From: Sphingobacterium sp. HMA12
GTDB taxonomy: Bacteria > Bacteroidota > Bacteroidia > Sphingobacteriales > Sphingobacteriaceae
DNA: 64,000 bases
Assembly: GCF_002933815.1 (NCBI RefSeq)
Contig: NZ_BEYR01000007.1
Location: 1-64,000 of the forward strand
Direction of reading: 5' to 3'
Positions 54,216 through 63,235 of this stretch are shown piece by piece; position 1 is the first letter of the stretch; every line of letters starts with the position of its first letter. The notes under the pieces are model-generated. The model was not told where the DNA came from, did not search any database, and saw only the letters and a list, made by a program, of their open reading frames with translations. The translations under genes were made by a program, and so were the position numbers.

Positions 54216-55208
54216 TCAGCTCCTTATTTCCCTCCGCATAAAAATGTAATAAGACCAGGCAAAGCAGATCATTATGGCGGCGGTGAGTCCACTGATCTGG
54301 GGCCAAACCATCAGAAAACTTTCCCGAAAGGAGAGCGGTGAAGGGATGGCGCCTACCATCTGTTCCATGGCGATAGGGCCCAGGCTGCGGACGGATGGCA
54401 TCAGTAAGGTGGTGGTTGCATCGGTATACAGTTGACTTGGTGATAAGCGAAGCAGATTTAAGATCAGCTCATTATAGCCAATGTATTCCTGCTCCGAAAT
54501 ATAATTGGGATTGGGTAAAAATGGACGAATGGCCAAATTCACCAGGATAGGAAAGAAGACGGTAAAAAACAACCAAATGCCGATTGCGGTAAGTGCTGAA
54601 GTGGCCGGCTGACGAAAGCGGATCGACAACAGGATGGACAGGCTCAGCCAGAAGGCAACATACAACACACTGATCAAGGTGAAACCGAAAATGCGGAGCA
54701 ATTCTTGGGGTTCTATCCGCACACCGGTACCCATGAGTCCGCCACCGATCATCAACAGGACGAGCGCGACAAATAATGTGCCCACAACAGCTAGAGGTGC
54801 TAAAAATTTGGCGAACAGGAGATTGTCGCGGTAAATTGGTTGTGCCAGCAAACGGGTGAGTGTCCCATGGTTATATTCTGCATTGACGGCGTCAAAACCA
54901 AGGGCTATGCCCAATAATGGTGCTAGAAAGTTTAAAAAAACATGAAAGGGTGGAATGGAATTATCCGTTGTGGTCAGGAGCTTTAAATATAAAAATGACT
55001 GATCGGGGTCGCGCATATTGCTGACAGCGTCTTTGAGTCCCATAGATGAAACATACAGGGATGCTCCGAAGGTCAGTACGATGAGCAAGATCAGTATAAT
55101 AAAACGCCAGCTGCGGATATGTGCCGCGATTTCTTTGCGGACCAGCACCTGCATCGGAACGGATGGTCGGTTATTGATATCTTTTGAAGAAACCGTTGGA
55201 TTTTTCAT
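54216..55208 (-). CDS. ABC-2 type transporter permease
   Basis: The product has 330 residues with about six membrane helices (first at about 35-55 after RKEIAAHIRSWRF, later ones near 92, 135, 175, 215 and 305). FDAVNAEYNHGTLTRLLAQPIYRD is the cytoplasmic motif typical of NosY/ABC-2 permeases. The first ATG (55208) overlaps the ATPase gene by 38 bases; an alternative ATG is at 55154. It forms the membrane channel of an exporter with the ATPase upstream. The substrate is unknown. Confidence 0.88.
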   Translation of the reverse strand: MKNPTVSSKDINNRPSVPMQVLVRKEIAAHIRSWRFIILILLIVLTFGASLYVSSMGLKDAVSNMRDPDQSFLYLKLLTTTDNSIPPFHVFLNFLAPLLGIALGFDAVNAEYNHGTLTRLLAQPIYRDNLLFAKFLAPLAVVGTLFVALVLLMIGGGLMGTGVRIEPQELLRIFGFTLISVLYVAFWLSLSILLSIRFRQPATSALTAIGIWLFFTVFFPILVNLAIRPFLPNPNYISEQEYIGYNELILNLLRLSPSQLYTDATTTLLMPSVRSLGPIAMEQMVGAIPSPLSFRESFLMVWPQISGLTAAIMICFAWSYYIFMRREIRS

Positions 55209-56169
55209 AGACAGTATGTGTTGTTATGCTGTTCTCAAAATATGTATTATAAATATCGTCGAGCTGGTAGTCATTGCGGTTTACGGAAACAATGTCAGCA
55301 TCATTGTTGACCAGGATGCGTACGGCCGCCGCAGTGGCATCATTGTCGGTTATCAACTCGATCGAATGCCCCGTAATAGCAAGCTTGCGAATGCCCGGCA
55401 GCACATGGAGTGCTTGTTCAATTTTTGCGCTATCGCCCGGGGGCTGTTCAAGAGTAATGACTGTGTTGACTCCTTGCTGCTGCTGTAGGCTCTGGGCCAG
55501 GCTTTCAATAGATCCTTCAACCAGTAACTTACCGCCAACGAAAATGCCTACCCGATCGCATACACGCTGTACCTGGTGGAGGTGGTGTGAAGAAAGTAGT
55601 ACGGTAAGGTTGTGCTCTCGGCTGAGCCTTTTGATGAGCTCGAGGAATTCATCAACGCCCTTAGGATCAATGCCCAGCGTAGGCTCGTCAAGGATGGCAA
55701 CCTCGGGAGCCTTGATCAGCACTTCGGCTAGGCCTAGGCGTTGTTTCATCCCGCGGGAAAATGCACCCGCTTTTTTATGCATTTCCCGTTCGAGTCCTAC
55801 AACATGCAACATGTCTTTAGCGGCAGCTTGCGCATAGGATTCAGTCAGTCCATTTAATTCGGCAATGAAGCATAGGTTTTCCAAGGCTGTCATATCCGGG
55901 TAGAAACCTACATTGTCAGGAAGGTAGCCAACTTTGCGTTTCACTGCGATAGGATTGCGCGTGGCATTATGGCCACAGACATAGGCTGTGCCGGCTGTAG
56001 GTTCGGTCAGGCCCAGCATCATGAGAATACTGGTTGTCTTTCCGGCGCCATTGGGGCCGAGTAGGCCAAAGATTTCTCCGGGATAAATATGCAGGTCCAA
56101 CTTGTCTACGGCGGTTACTTTACCGTAGTTTTTGGTCAGGCCTGTCAATTGAATGATAGGATCCTTCAT
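55171..56169 (-). CDS. ABC transporter ATP-binding protein
   Basis: The product has 332 residues. Walker A (GPNGAGKTTS, about 36-45), the signature (FSRGMKQRLGLAEVL), Walker B (VAILDEPTLGID) and the H-loop (LSSHHLHQ) are intact, so it is an active ATPase of the NosF/CcmA exporter type. A C-terminal domain of about 110 residues follows. It powers the permease encoded downstream. The gene upstream encodes a NEW3-domain membrane protein, a frequent companion of such exporters. Confidence 0.93.
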   Translation of the reverse strand: MKDPIIQLTGLTKNYGKVTAVDKLDLHIYPGEIFGLLGPNGAGKTTSILMMLGLTEPTAGTAYVCGHNATRNPIAVKRKVGYLPDNVGFYPDMTALENLCFIAELNGLTESYAQAAAKDMLHVVGLEREMHKKAGAFSRGMKQRLGLAEVLIKAPEVAILDEPTLGIDPKGVDEFLELIKRLSREHNLTVLLSSHHLHQVQRVCDRVGIFVGGKLLVEGSIESLAQSLQQQQGVNTVITLEQPPGDSAKIEQALHVLPGIRKLAITGHSIELITDNDATAAAVRILVNNDADIVSVNRNDYQLDDIYNTYFENSITTHTVYEKSNGFFKRYQ

Positions 56170-56193
56170 AATGATAATCTTTTTTTCGCGCCC

Positions 56194-57048
56194 TTATCTG
56201 CGGCCGTATTTGCGGATGAGATAATACACCAAACCTATTGCCAATACAATGACCAGTATGCCGATCCAGCCAGAAAGCAAAGAAGTCTTGACGATCATAC
56301 GGAATGAAATGTCGGCGTTGCTGTTGGATGACTTGATCTCGAATTTGGCCGCATAGTCACCAGCGATAGTCTTGTCGGGAACTTTTAAGTTGACCTTGAT
56401 GTCAATAGATTTGCCTGCTTCGAGCTGTTTGATATTCGAGGGATCGAAGCTCGCCTCCCATCTGCTGGGTAGTTGGGAACTAAGTTCCAATGCATTGAGC
56501 GGAAGAGTGCCTGTGTTTTTGACCTTAAGCAGAATTTCCTTGCTGCTGCCGGATACGACTTCGTCGCTGAGTCTCCCACTGGGTGTGGTCAGCTCAAGTG
56601 CATAGGAGCCTTTGACGACTGCCTCCAGCTCAAGTTGTAGCGTATCGGTTGGGGATATGGCCCGTACTGGAATTTTATATTTATCAGGTTTAGCGGTAAT
56701 GGGACAACTGATTTCAATACTTATTTCCTGTACTTTATTGGGTTGCATCTGCAGGGAGGTCACTTGTGACCCTTCCACGCGATAGCTAATCTGCCATCCA
56801 TCGGGGAGCTCTGCATTCAAGTTGTAGTTGACCAATTGAGCAGAACCATTGGTCAGGGTCGTCGTATAACGAAAAGGTTCATTGCTAGGGGCCTCGATAT
56901 TGATCAATCTTGCTTCAAAACTGGATTTGAGCGGTTTCACGGTTTGCCCCGATAGATAGAGGCTGTTTGCCAGCACAATAAGTGCGATAAAAAATGGCCT
57001 GAAAGAAAAACGTCGGTCTGTGTTTGTAATTAGTAATTCTGTTAACAT
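56194..57048 (-). CDS. NEW3-domain membrane protein, partner of the ABC exporter
   Basis: The product has 284 residues. A signal segment (about 17-36), two NEW3-type beta-sandwich repeats (about 45-140 and 150-250, with LPDGWQISYRVEG and LPSRWEASFDPSN), and one C-terminal membrane helix (about 257-276) followed by RKYGRR. NEW3 domains occur next to ABC-2 exporters in many phyla, with the domains outside the membrane. It is the first gene of the three-gene operon. Confidence 0.85.
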   Translation of the reverse strand: MLTELLITNTDRRFSFRPFFIALIVLANSLYLSGQTVKPLKSSFEARLINIEAPSNEPFRYTTTLTNGSAQLVNYNLNAELPDGWQISYRVEGSQVTSLQMQPNKVQEISIEISCPITAKPDKYKIPVRAISPTDTLQLELEAVVKGSYALELTTPSGRLSDEVVSGSSKEILLKVKNTGTLPLNALELSSQLPSRWEASFDPSNIKQLEAGKSIDIKVNLKVPDKTIAGDYAAKFEIKSSNSNADISFRMIVKTSLLSGWIGILVIVLAIGLVYYLIRKYGRR

Positions 57049-57257
57049 GATCCAATAACTAAAATTTATATTTAAATAGAATATTAGCTTTAAAAAATGT
57101 CGGTTTGGGTATCAGGTACCTTTTGTAAAAACCGCTCCCAAATTAAAAATCAATTTGATAAAAATCAAGGGTGAAAGAAAAAAAACGATTGTAAAAATAA
57201 TGTGCTTAAATGATCTGTAAGGTGATCATTTATACTGAATGCCTGAGTTGACTGCCG

Positions 57258-57548
57258 TTAGTCGAAATTTACAGACCTGAAGGTCTTCTTAATGATAATC
57301 TTGGTGTTTTCTGCCAATTCATCCAGTGTACAGTGTATTGATCTTAATTGTGTTTTTGAAGCCGCTGTATCATTGAGCAGAAGATTGATACGCAATCGTC
57401 GGATATCCGAGGCCTCATGGTCACCACGTAATTCATCAAATAATTCATGAATAATCTTTTCGCAGCTGTTCTGGTCGAAACTGGCGATAGTGATGTATCG
57501 TCCCTGGCAGTACATCTGTAGTTCAATATAATAATTTGATGTTTTCAT
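57258..57548 (-). CDS. Small protein of unknown function
   Basis: The product has 96 residues from the ATG at 57548, with AAGGAT a few bases upstream; the frame can be extended to 57602 but would cross the hairpin at 57576. It reads as a small mixed alpha/beta protein (YYIELQMYCQGRYITIASFD, then a helix). It lies downstream of hsp20 behind a terminator-like hairpin, so it may be made only by read-through. No family recognised. Confidence 0.6.
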   Translation of the reverse strand: MKTSNYYIELQMYCQGRYITIASFDQNSCEKIIHELFDELRGDHEASDIRRLRINLLLNDTAASKTQLRSIHCTLDELAENTKIIIKKTFRSVNFD

Positions 57549-57575
57549 AATCCTTATATTAAAGACTGAAAAATA

Positions 57576-57600
57576 GGTTAGCCTCCAGGGGAGGCTAACC
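57576..57600 (-). terminator. Terminator after hsp20
   Basis: GGTTAGCCTCC (57576-57586) pairs perfectly with 57590-57600 around a 3-nt loop, and on the minus strand TATTTTT follows. It separates hsp20 from the small downstream gene and may act as a partial terminator. Confidence 0.8.
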
Positions 57601-57624
57601 AAGTTAAAGTTGCTATTTGGATCT

Positions 57625-58071
57625 TTAGGATATTTCGATCAGCCGTGGTTCTTTCTGTTTGGCCTCTTCTTTTTTAGGTATTGTCAATCGTAGCATACCA
57701 TTTTCATAGCGTGCCTGGATATTATCCTGATCAACTACATCCTTCTGAAGCTCAAAGCCGCGCTGGAAAGATTGGTAACTGAACTCCCGGCGTGTATAGT
57801 TGTCTTTATGTTCCTCATTTTGTTCCTCCTTAGCGGAAGCTATGGTCAATAGGTTGCCATCGAGTGTCACCTTGAAATCGTCCTTTGCCATGCCTGGAGC
57901 AGCGACCTCAACTTCGAAGGTGTCTCCGTTTTCCTTGATGTTGACCGCAGGAACGGTGGTGCTTGTGGATGAGTAATTTTTGTTGTCCCAGTTTAAAAGC
58001 TCACGGTTAAAATTATCAAACATGGGCGAAAAAAGTGAAAAATTGTTCCAGTTTCTTTTTGCAAGTTTCAT
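57625..58071 (-). CDS. Small heat-shock protein, Hsp20/alpha-crystallin family
   Basis: The product has 148 residues, the normal size. The alpha-crystallin domain spans about 40-140 (FEVEVAAPGMAKDDFKVTLD, then YENGMLRLTIPKKE with the C-terminal IxI-like end RLIEIS). It binds unfolding proteins and keeps them soluble under stress. AAAAGGAGG 6 bases before the ATG is one of the best ribosome sites in the window, fitting high expression. An inverted repeat (58188) lies in the upstream gap. Confidence 0.93.
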   Translation of the reverse strand: MKLAKRNWNNFSLFSPMFDNFNRELLNWDNKNYSSTSTTVPAVNIKENGDTFEVEVAAPGMAKDDFKVTLDGNLLTIASAKEEQNEEHKDNYTRREFSYQSFQRGFELQKDVVDQDNIQARYENGMLRLTIPKKEEAKQKEPRLIEIS

Positions 58072-58499
58072 AGTAACCTCCTTTTAATGAAGTATAACAA
58101 TAATTAAAATTTGCCAGCCGGCCGACTGTAATAAATAATCTACAAAAAAAATACCGAGCTTAAAAAACTGAAATTTTTGCACCAAAACTGTCAAATTTTA
58201 CATGATAAATTGACAGAAAAAATAGAGCTTTAGGCAAAAAGGGACCTAATTGTAGCTTTTTTAAACTATTTCCAACTGAATATTGTCCTTATAATAATCC
58301 ATTTGATGGATAACTTAGTTATAAAGGTCAGGATTCTTGTATGTTCCTGGCCTTTTCTTTTTTGTGGGAAACTTTCAGCTCCCACCGATTGTTTATAAGA
58401 TAGGTAATCAGCACATCTGATCGTACAAGCTGTCGGATTTGACTTGGTTCAATGTGCATCTTTTGATTAGCGAGTAGGTATTTATTTAAAAATTGATAT
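58072..58499. other. Divergent intergenic region between hsp20 and an unknown gene
   Basis: Very AT-rich near hsp20. An inverted repeat, CTGTCAA (58188-58194) and TTGACAG (58210-58216), lies about 120 bases before hsp20 and could be an operator. No CIRCE element is seen. A GTGGGA/TCCCAC pair lies near 58362-58385. No clear TANNTTTG promoter for the right-hand gene was found. Confidence 0.4.
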
Positions 58500-59096
58500 A
58501 TGAAACGGGAACAAATTGAAACCTGGATAGCCGAGGGATACAACATTCTGGAACATAAGAAGCCCAAAATCGTCCAGGGGGATGTCTGGGAATATCTGAA
58601 TAAATGTGATGGACATGGCACCGATGTGTATGCCCTGTCGGAATTGGCAAACTGGTCGGATCGGGAATTGTCGGAATTGGAACTGCGTAAATACGCGAAA
58701 GAGTACGGACAATTGGGGGAGAAGCAATTTCTGCGCAATGAAGCCATCCGCACGAAACATGTTGATAAATATGTTGCATTCCTCAAGCTGTTTTATCCCA
58801 ATAGTGTTGAAAAGGAGCTTGAAGAAGCTAAATTTTTGGCTGAAAGGGTACGGCAAGTTACCAAAGAAGAGATGGAACAATGGGTCGTGTCCAACAATAT
58901 CAATGTCCTATTGTCTGATTTGAACTGTCTGGATGAATCAGCTATCATGACAGGAATGGTTGTCCCCTCCGAAGAACTGGTCAGCTATACTGATGGGGGA
59001 CTACAGGATACTATGGACTGTCACGTGACGCCCATGGAATTTTTTAGCCACACGAACCATACTGCTTACTGGATAGATCCAAAAATAAAAGCCTAG
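58500..59096 (+). CDS. Cytoplasmic protein of unknown function
   Basis: The product has 198 residues, no signal peptide, acidic and helical in the first two thirds (for example NWSDRELSELELRKYAKEYG), with a more loop-like C-terminal part rich in His and Thr. The stop codon lies within the terminator stem at 59087. It is a single-gene unit. I do not recognise it. Confidence 0.65.
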   Translation: MKREQIETWIAEGYNILEHKKPKIVQGDVWEYLNKCDGHGTDVYALSELANWSDRELSELELRKYAKEYGQLGEKQFLRNEAIRTKHVDKYVAFLKLFYPNSVEKELEEAKFLAERVRQVTKEEMEQWVVSNNINVLLSDLNCLDESAIMTGMVVPSEELVSYTDGGLQDTMDCHVTPMEFFSHTNHTAYWIDPKIKA

Positions 59097-59116
59097 CGTA
59101 TTTATGCTAGGCTTTT
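59087..59116 (+). terminator. Terminator overlapping the stop of the preceding gene
   Basis: AAAAGCCTAGC (59087-59097) pairs with GCTAGGCTTTT (59106-59116). The TAG stop of the 58500 gene lies in the left arm. Confidence 0.8.
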
Positions 59117-59177
59117 AGAGGTGAAGCTGGCTGTCTGGATTTATATGTTTAGCTTAGCCGATGAAATGAGCCTATAA

Positions 59178-59205
59178 TTGTCTTTTACCAGATTCATTAT
59201 ATTTG
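59178..59205 (+). promoter_or_regulatory. Promoter of the small membrane protein gene
   Basis: TTG (59178-59180), a 17-bp spacer and TATATTTG (59198-59205) fit the Bacteroidota consensus. Transcription would start near 59212, only about 6 bases before the ATG at 59218. Confidence 0.6.
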
Positions 59206-59217
59206 CTAAAAAAAGCT

Positions 59218-59487
59218 ATGTCCAACGCCAGATTGAGCTTAATCGCTACTTGCCTACATATTGTCGTTTCTATATTGCTGTTTAATTATATGGAGCAGCT
59301 GAGCCGGCATGATCTTGATGGGATAGGTATATTTCTAATATTCCTATTGGTGGTATTGGCGCTCATTTTTGCAATAAAATCAAGATTGACGACTTTGGGC
59401 TTGTTCCTGCTTTTTGTCAACAGTGTCTTTCTGCTGATCTGGCTCGTTCTCCTTTATTTTGCGCTGACTTTTACCTTTAAGGTATAA
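59218..59487 (+). CDS. Small three-helix membrane protein of unknown function
   Basis: The product has 89 residues from the ATG at 59218; a TTG at 59203 lies within the -7 promoter element and is rejected. Three hydrophobic helices (about 7-25, 38-56, 62-85) fill nearly the whole chain. No motif tells a function. Confidence 0.6.
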   Translation: MSNARLSLIATCLHIVVSILLFNYMEQLSRHDLDGIGIFLIFLLVVLALIFAIKSRLTTLGLFLLFVNSVFLLIWLVLLYFALTFTFKV

Positions 59488-59614
59488 CTTTGGTCTCAAC
59501 AATATTTTGCTGAAGTTCGCGAATCGTAACTGAGCTAATGCGGATATTAAAACAGACCTGCCTTCCGCGATGTTATCCCTATCTTTATGACCAAAGAGAT
59601 TATAAAAGCAAAAA

Positions 59615-60625
59615 ATGAACGTGAAAACAGCAAAGTTGTTAAGTCTGCTGATGTGGATATGCGGTTTGGGAAACAGCCTATTTGCGCAGAAATTCTATCC
59701 AAGAAATTTCATTCTTCTCTATACGGATGAAGGGGTTCAAGCGGATAAAATTGCTCAGTTAAATCAAAGTTACCTCCTACCAACGGGATTCCAGCGGGTG
59801 AATGATAGCCTTTATATACATCCGCAGACGAAGGAAAGACTGTCACTGTCCACCAGGCAGCAGGATAATAAAAATGAACTGCTGCTGACCTACCTTACTG
59901 CTGTTGATCTTAGCGTTTTTAGGGCGCGCTTGCTCGATTATGAGCCTAAGCTTGAGCAGATCGACGCGCATACCTATCAAGCTACATTTAACAATCCGGT
60001 GGTTAAGTACATGATCCCCGGGGATACCGTCATTGACAATAAGCGGCTTCATACCATAAAATTTCTGTTGATCTATGATAAAGGACAAAAATTTCCTTTT
60101 TCTTCGGATAATTATACATTTCCGGCTACGGAGACTTACCCGCTTCAGCATACCACCTGGTATCTTACAGCCAAATACGAACGATCACCATCAAATTCGG
60201 AGTACAATGAGATGAGACTTATATTCGGCAAAGAGAAGACGGCCTATAAGATTGATTTTGTGGATGACATCAATTTTAAGATAACGTATACAGATCCGAA
60301 AAAAAAGACACATGTGTATCAGGGCGAATACCAAAACTACAAATCTGACATATCCTTTTTTAACCGTCAGGGAGGATGGTCGGACAAGGATAAATCAGGT
60401 AGGGCGCTTGCAACCCCGGGCGAACAGTATATGGGTAAGGAGTCATTTTATGAAGATCCGAAAAAGTTTGCGGAGGCCGCAGGAACGGCCAGATACCTCC
60501 GCTTTATCTTTTCAAATAACTATCAGTCTATCTACCATCCTGATTTGGACCTGATGGAATTGAGCAAGCGGGAAGCCAGGGAACAGGAAGATATTTTAAG
60601 TATGCCTAAACAGGTGGAAAAATGA
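59615..60625 (+). CDS. Secreted protein of unknown function
   Basis: The product has 336 residues. A signal peptide (about 1-25, ending SLFAQ) is followed by a beta-rich chain with many aromatic residues. The C-terminal part contains YQGEYQNYKSDISFF and ends in a helical acidic segment. No Cys remain after the signal. It overlaps the following lipoprotein gene by 4 bases, so the two are made together and may interact. I do not recognise the family. Confidence 0.7.
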   Translation: MNVKTAKLLSLLMWICGLGNSLFAQKFYPRNFILLYTDEGVQADKIAQLNQSYLLPTGFQRVNDSLYIHPQTKERLSLSTRQQDNKNELLLTYLTAVDLSVFRARLLDYEPKLEQIDAHTYQATFNNPVVKYMIPGDTVIDNKRLHTIKFLLIYDKGQKFPFSSDNYTFPATETYPLQHTTWYLTAKYERSPSNSEYNEMRLIFGKEKTAYKIDFVDDINFKITYTDPKKKTHVYQGEYQNYKSDISFFNRQGGWSDKDKSGRALATPGEQYMGKESFYEDPKKFAEAAGTARYLRFIFSNNYQSIYHPDLDLMELSKREAREQEDILSMPKQVEK

Positions 60626-61326
60626 GGAAACTACTAATCTTATGTAAGCTGACTGTCTTGCTGTGTATCTCATGTAAACAAAAGCAATTTGATTTGACTG
60701 ATCTGCGATTTCCAATCGAAAAGAAACAGCTCAATACGCTGGGCGTGAAAACAGATCCGTACAAAACTTTTCTTGAGGAGGAGACAATGAAATTCATCAG
60801 TGACAGTAGTTCAGTTATGCGGTTTGGTGGAATAGCATTGGCCGGTAATCTCAATCGTTATGATAAGCATATCTATGCGTCCAATAAGGTGGAATTTTTT
60901 GAGGATCGTGAGGATAAGACTATTCAGGCTTATAAAATAGCTATTCAGACGATTGAAGAAACGGAACTATTAGCTGGTTATTTTGATCAGCAATTCGGGA
61001 CAACAGACTTTTACTACAAAGATAAAGAGGTGAGCTGCAGAGTATGGGAAAAAGAGGGGATGTTGTACTATCTCGGAATACAATTCGATGTATATGACCC
61101 CGAGCGGATAGCTAAACATCTCAAAACTGCGCTGCTATTTGTGGTCAACAAAACCAGTCGGAATCTCATCAGAGAAGAGGCTCCCCAAAGTAGCTATTTC
61201 CGCTTTTATAAATATTATCTCGAAGCGAAAGAGCAGCCTGAATATAAAACATTTACCTATCGGCAGTATATGCAGCTAAAAAGTAGTCAAGATCAATCCG
61301 AAGGTTGGGAAACACCAACAGGATAA
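60622..61326 (+). CDS. Lipoprotein of unknown function
   Basis: The product has 234 residues. The lipobox is LCISC (Cys about 18) followed by KQKQ. The mature chain is mixed alpha/beta with one Cys (VSCRVWEKEG). It is coupled to the secreted protein gene upstream by a 4-base overlap, and its 3' end overlaps the 3' end of the converging serine hydrolase gene by 34 bases. Function unknown. Confidence 0.7.
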   Translation: MRKLLILCKLTVLLCISCKQKQFDLTDLRFPIEKKQLNTLGVKTDPYKTFLEEETMKFISDSSSVMRFGGIALAGNLNRYDKHIYASNKVEFFEDREDKTIQAYKIAIQTIEETELLAGYFDQQFGTTDFYYKDKEVSCRVWEKEGMLYYLGIQFDVYDPERIAKHLKTALLFVVNKTSRNLIREEAPQSSYFRFYKYYLEAKEQPEYKTFTYRQYMQLKSSQDQSEGWETPTG

Positions 61327-62504
61327 TACTGCTCCCATTTCCAGGGAGTAAAAGTATCGCCGATCAGCTGTGCGAGCAGGTCTTTAAACAGCATGCTGCC
61401 ATTGACACTATTGCAGATCATCACAATGGAAATGCCCTGGTCAATAAAATTGATGTTGTAATTTTTCCATGCATCATCACCGCCTTCTTTAAAGAAGGCT
61501 CGACCATAGGGTGTTTTGAGTAGTCCCCAGCCCAGTCCATAAGCAAGTTGAATCGCTTGGTTTTCGCTTGTTGTTTCGTTGCTGATTGGCGGGAACTGGG
61601 TCTTGGAAAAAATGCGGATCTGTGGACGGATCATTTCCTCAAAGGTATTTTTTCGGATGCCTTTCCCTTGGAGGATATATTCGATAAAGCGCGCATAATC
61701 ACTGATGGTCGTGACCAGGGAACCGCCCGCAACAGCAACAGTCTTTTTGCTTTTTACATCCTGCTGTCCACGTTCATGGTGACCTATGGCCAGATCATCA
61801 CCAAAACTGCTGTGCCAGACATAACCCGATCTGCGCATGCCAATGGGATTAAAGATGAGTGCGCTGGCCAGATCGTCAAAACTTTGACCGCTTATTTCCT
61901 CCAATACCAATTGAAGAAGTTTGAAGCCTTCTCCGGAATAGGCATAACGTGAACCGGGCTCAAAATAGATTTTGACAACTCCGAGCGAATCATAATCCGG
62001 ATTGGTTGCTGTAGGATCAAACCATTTTAAATTGGGGAAACCGGTTGTATGGCTGAGGCACATGCGTGCTGTGATTTTTTTCCATCGTTCGTCTCCTTTC
62101 AGTCCAACAAAATTCGGATATTCGGGGATCTGTTTTTTGAGGTATTGATACAATGGTCTGTCCAGATCCAATAGCTTGTTATCGACCAATTTCATACAGA
62201 GATACCCGCACACGGCTTTGCTGAAGGATGCACCATAGACAATGGATGCGGTATCGAGCAGTTCGCCACGAAGTTTATCCTTATAACCGTAGGTTTTGAG
62301 GTAGACAGTCTTTTTTTTATTGAGAATAGCAAGGCCAATTCCGGGTACATTGGCCTTAACCATGAGCGCATTAACGATGCTGTCAACGGAAGCTCCAGTG
62401 ATCGTCGTGCCATCCAAGTGTGTGATAATGGTACTTTGACAGATCGCTTGCAGGTTATAGGATAGGAGTGCTATCAGGCTGATAAAAAAATAGATCCTTT
62501 TCAT
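61293..62504 (-). CDS. Serine hydrolase of the beta-lactamase/class C-like family
   Basis: The product has 403 residues with a signal peptide (about 1-23, AICQ). The catalytic SxxK is Ser93-Phe-Ser-Lys96 (GASFSKAV). The second motif is YSG in YAYSGEGF in place of the common YxN, and the third is probably the KEGGDDAW loop. Members cleave peptides, esters or beta-lactams; this one is an esterase- or D-peptidase-like enzyme of the periplasm, not clearly a resistance enzyme. It is a single gene, converging on the lipoprotein gene. Confidence 0.88.
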   Translation of the reverse strand: MKRIYFFISLIALLSYNLQAICQSTIITHLDGTTITGASVDSIVNALMVKANVPGIGLAILNKKKTVYLKTYGYKDKLRGELLDTASIVYGASFSKAVCGYLCMKLVDNKLLDLDRPLYQYLKKQIPEYPNFVGLKGDERWKKITARMCLSHTTGFPNLKWFDPTATNPDYDSLGVVKIYFEPGSRYAYSGEGFKLLQLVLEEISGQSFDDLASALIFNPIGMRRSGYVWHSSFGDDLAIGHHERGQQDVKSKKTVAVAGGSLVTTISDYARFIEYILQGKGIRKNTFEEMIRPQIRIFSKTQFPPISNETTSENQAIQLAYGLGWGLLKTPYGRAFFKEGGDDAWKNYNINFIDQGISIVMICNSVNGSMLFKDLLAQLIGDTFTPWKWEQYYPVGVSQPSD

Positions 62505-62605
62505 GGCTTTTTTATTTCAAATATCTGAATAAGCCCATTGAAATTGTGACGACAACTACACGACAACTGCGCGACATGTCGCATGAAAGGCATAAAAACC
62601 TAAAA

Positions 62606-63235
62606 CTAGCAGGTTGGAATCTTTAAAAATGGAATTGCAATAAAGTATCTTGGGATTTGGTTGTTCAGTGCACGTATGCCATTGACAATACAGCTGACAA
62701 AGGTATAGAGGTATATCAAGATGAACAGGGCGAATCCAACGGGAAAGTAGAAGACAAGCAATACGATCAGCAGCAGCAATAGCAGGCTCATGGTGAGTTG
62801 AAAGTTGAGCGATAGCCGTCCGTGGTAGTCGTATAAGCTATTGCGGTCTCTATAATTGATCCAAAGTAAAAGTGGAAGCAATAGATTGCTCAACGGAAAA
62901 ATAACACCTGCTAAGGGTATAAAATGGAAAAAGCTTAGAATTCTGGTTTCTGCAATTGTTGTTACTTCTTTCATTTCGCTATTTTCGAATGTTGGTATGG
63001 TCTCGGCAGGTTCTAAGGTTTGCGTATCGCGGGAACTGGAATACAGTTCGGCCACGGATAGTTCAAGCGCTTGCGCCAGCTTTCGTACAGAATCACCATA
63101 GGGGATGACCTCACCTTTCTCGATACGTTGAATCGTACGGCTGGTAAGACCAGACAGCTCCGCTAGTTCCTGTTGCGTGAGTCCTTTCTCCAGCCGTATG
63201 CGGGCTAAATCAAAAGTTTGTTTTTCTTTATCCAT
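62606..63235 (-). CDS. XRE-type regulator fused to a DUF4870-like membrane domain
   Basis: The product has 209 residues. An N-terminal XRE helix-turn-helix (about 9-64, LEKGLTQQELAELSGLTSRTIQRIEKG), a linker, then about three hydrophobic segments (100-125, 143-170, 172-190) in the DUF4870 pattern (FIPLAGVIFPLSNLLLPL, INYRD). It is a membrane-tethered DNA-binding protein; the signal is unknown. A promoter overlapped by an inverted repeat lies just upstream, suggesting self-control. Confidence 0.85.
   Translation of the reverse strand: MDKEKQTFDLARIRLEKGLTQQELAELSGLTSRTIQRIEKGEVIPYGDSVRKLAQALELSVAELYSSSRDTQTLEPAETIPTFENSEMKEVTTIAETRILSFFHFIPLAGVIFPLSNLLLPLLLWINYRDRNSLYDYHGRLSLNFQLTMSLLLLLLIVLLVFYFPVGFALFILIYLYTFVSCIVNGIRALNNQIPRYFIAIPFLKIPTC

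Noticed and set aside
58072..58328. CIRCE or sigma-54 promoter upstream of hsp20
   Set aside because: Neither the TTAGCACTC/GAGTGCTAA pair nor a TGGCAC-TTGCA spacing is present.
58328..58880. Minus-strand frames over the start of the 58500 gene
   Set aside because: No start context or family pattern; the plus-strand frame has a terminator at its stop and a full-length open frame.
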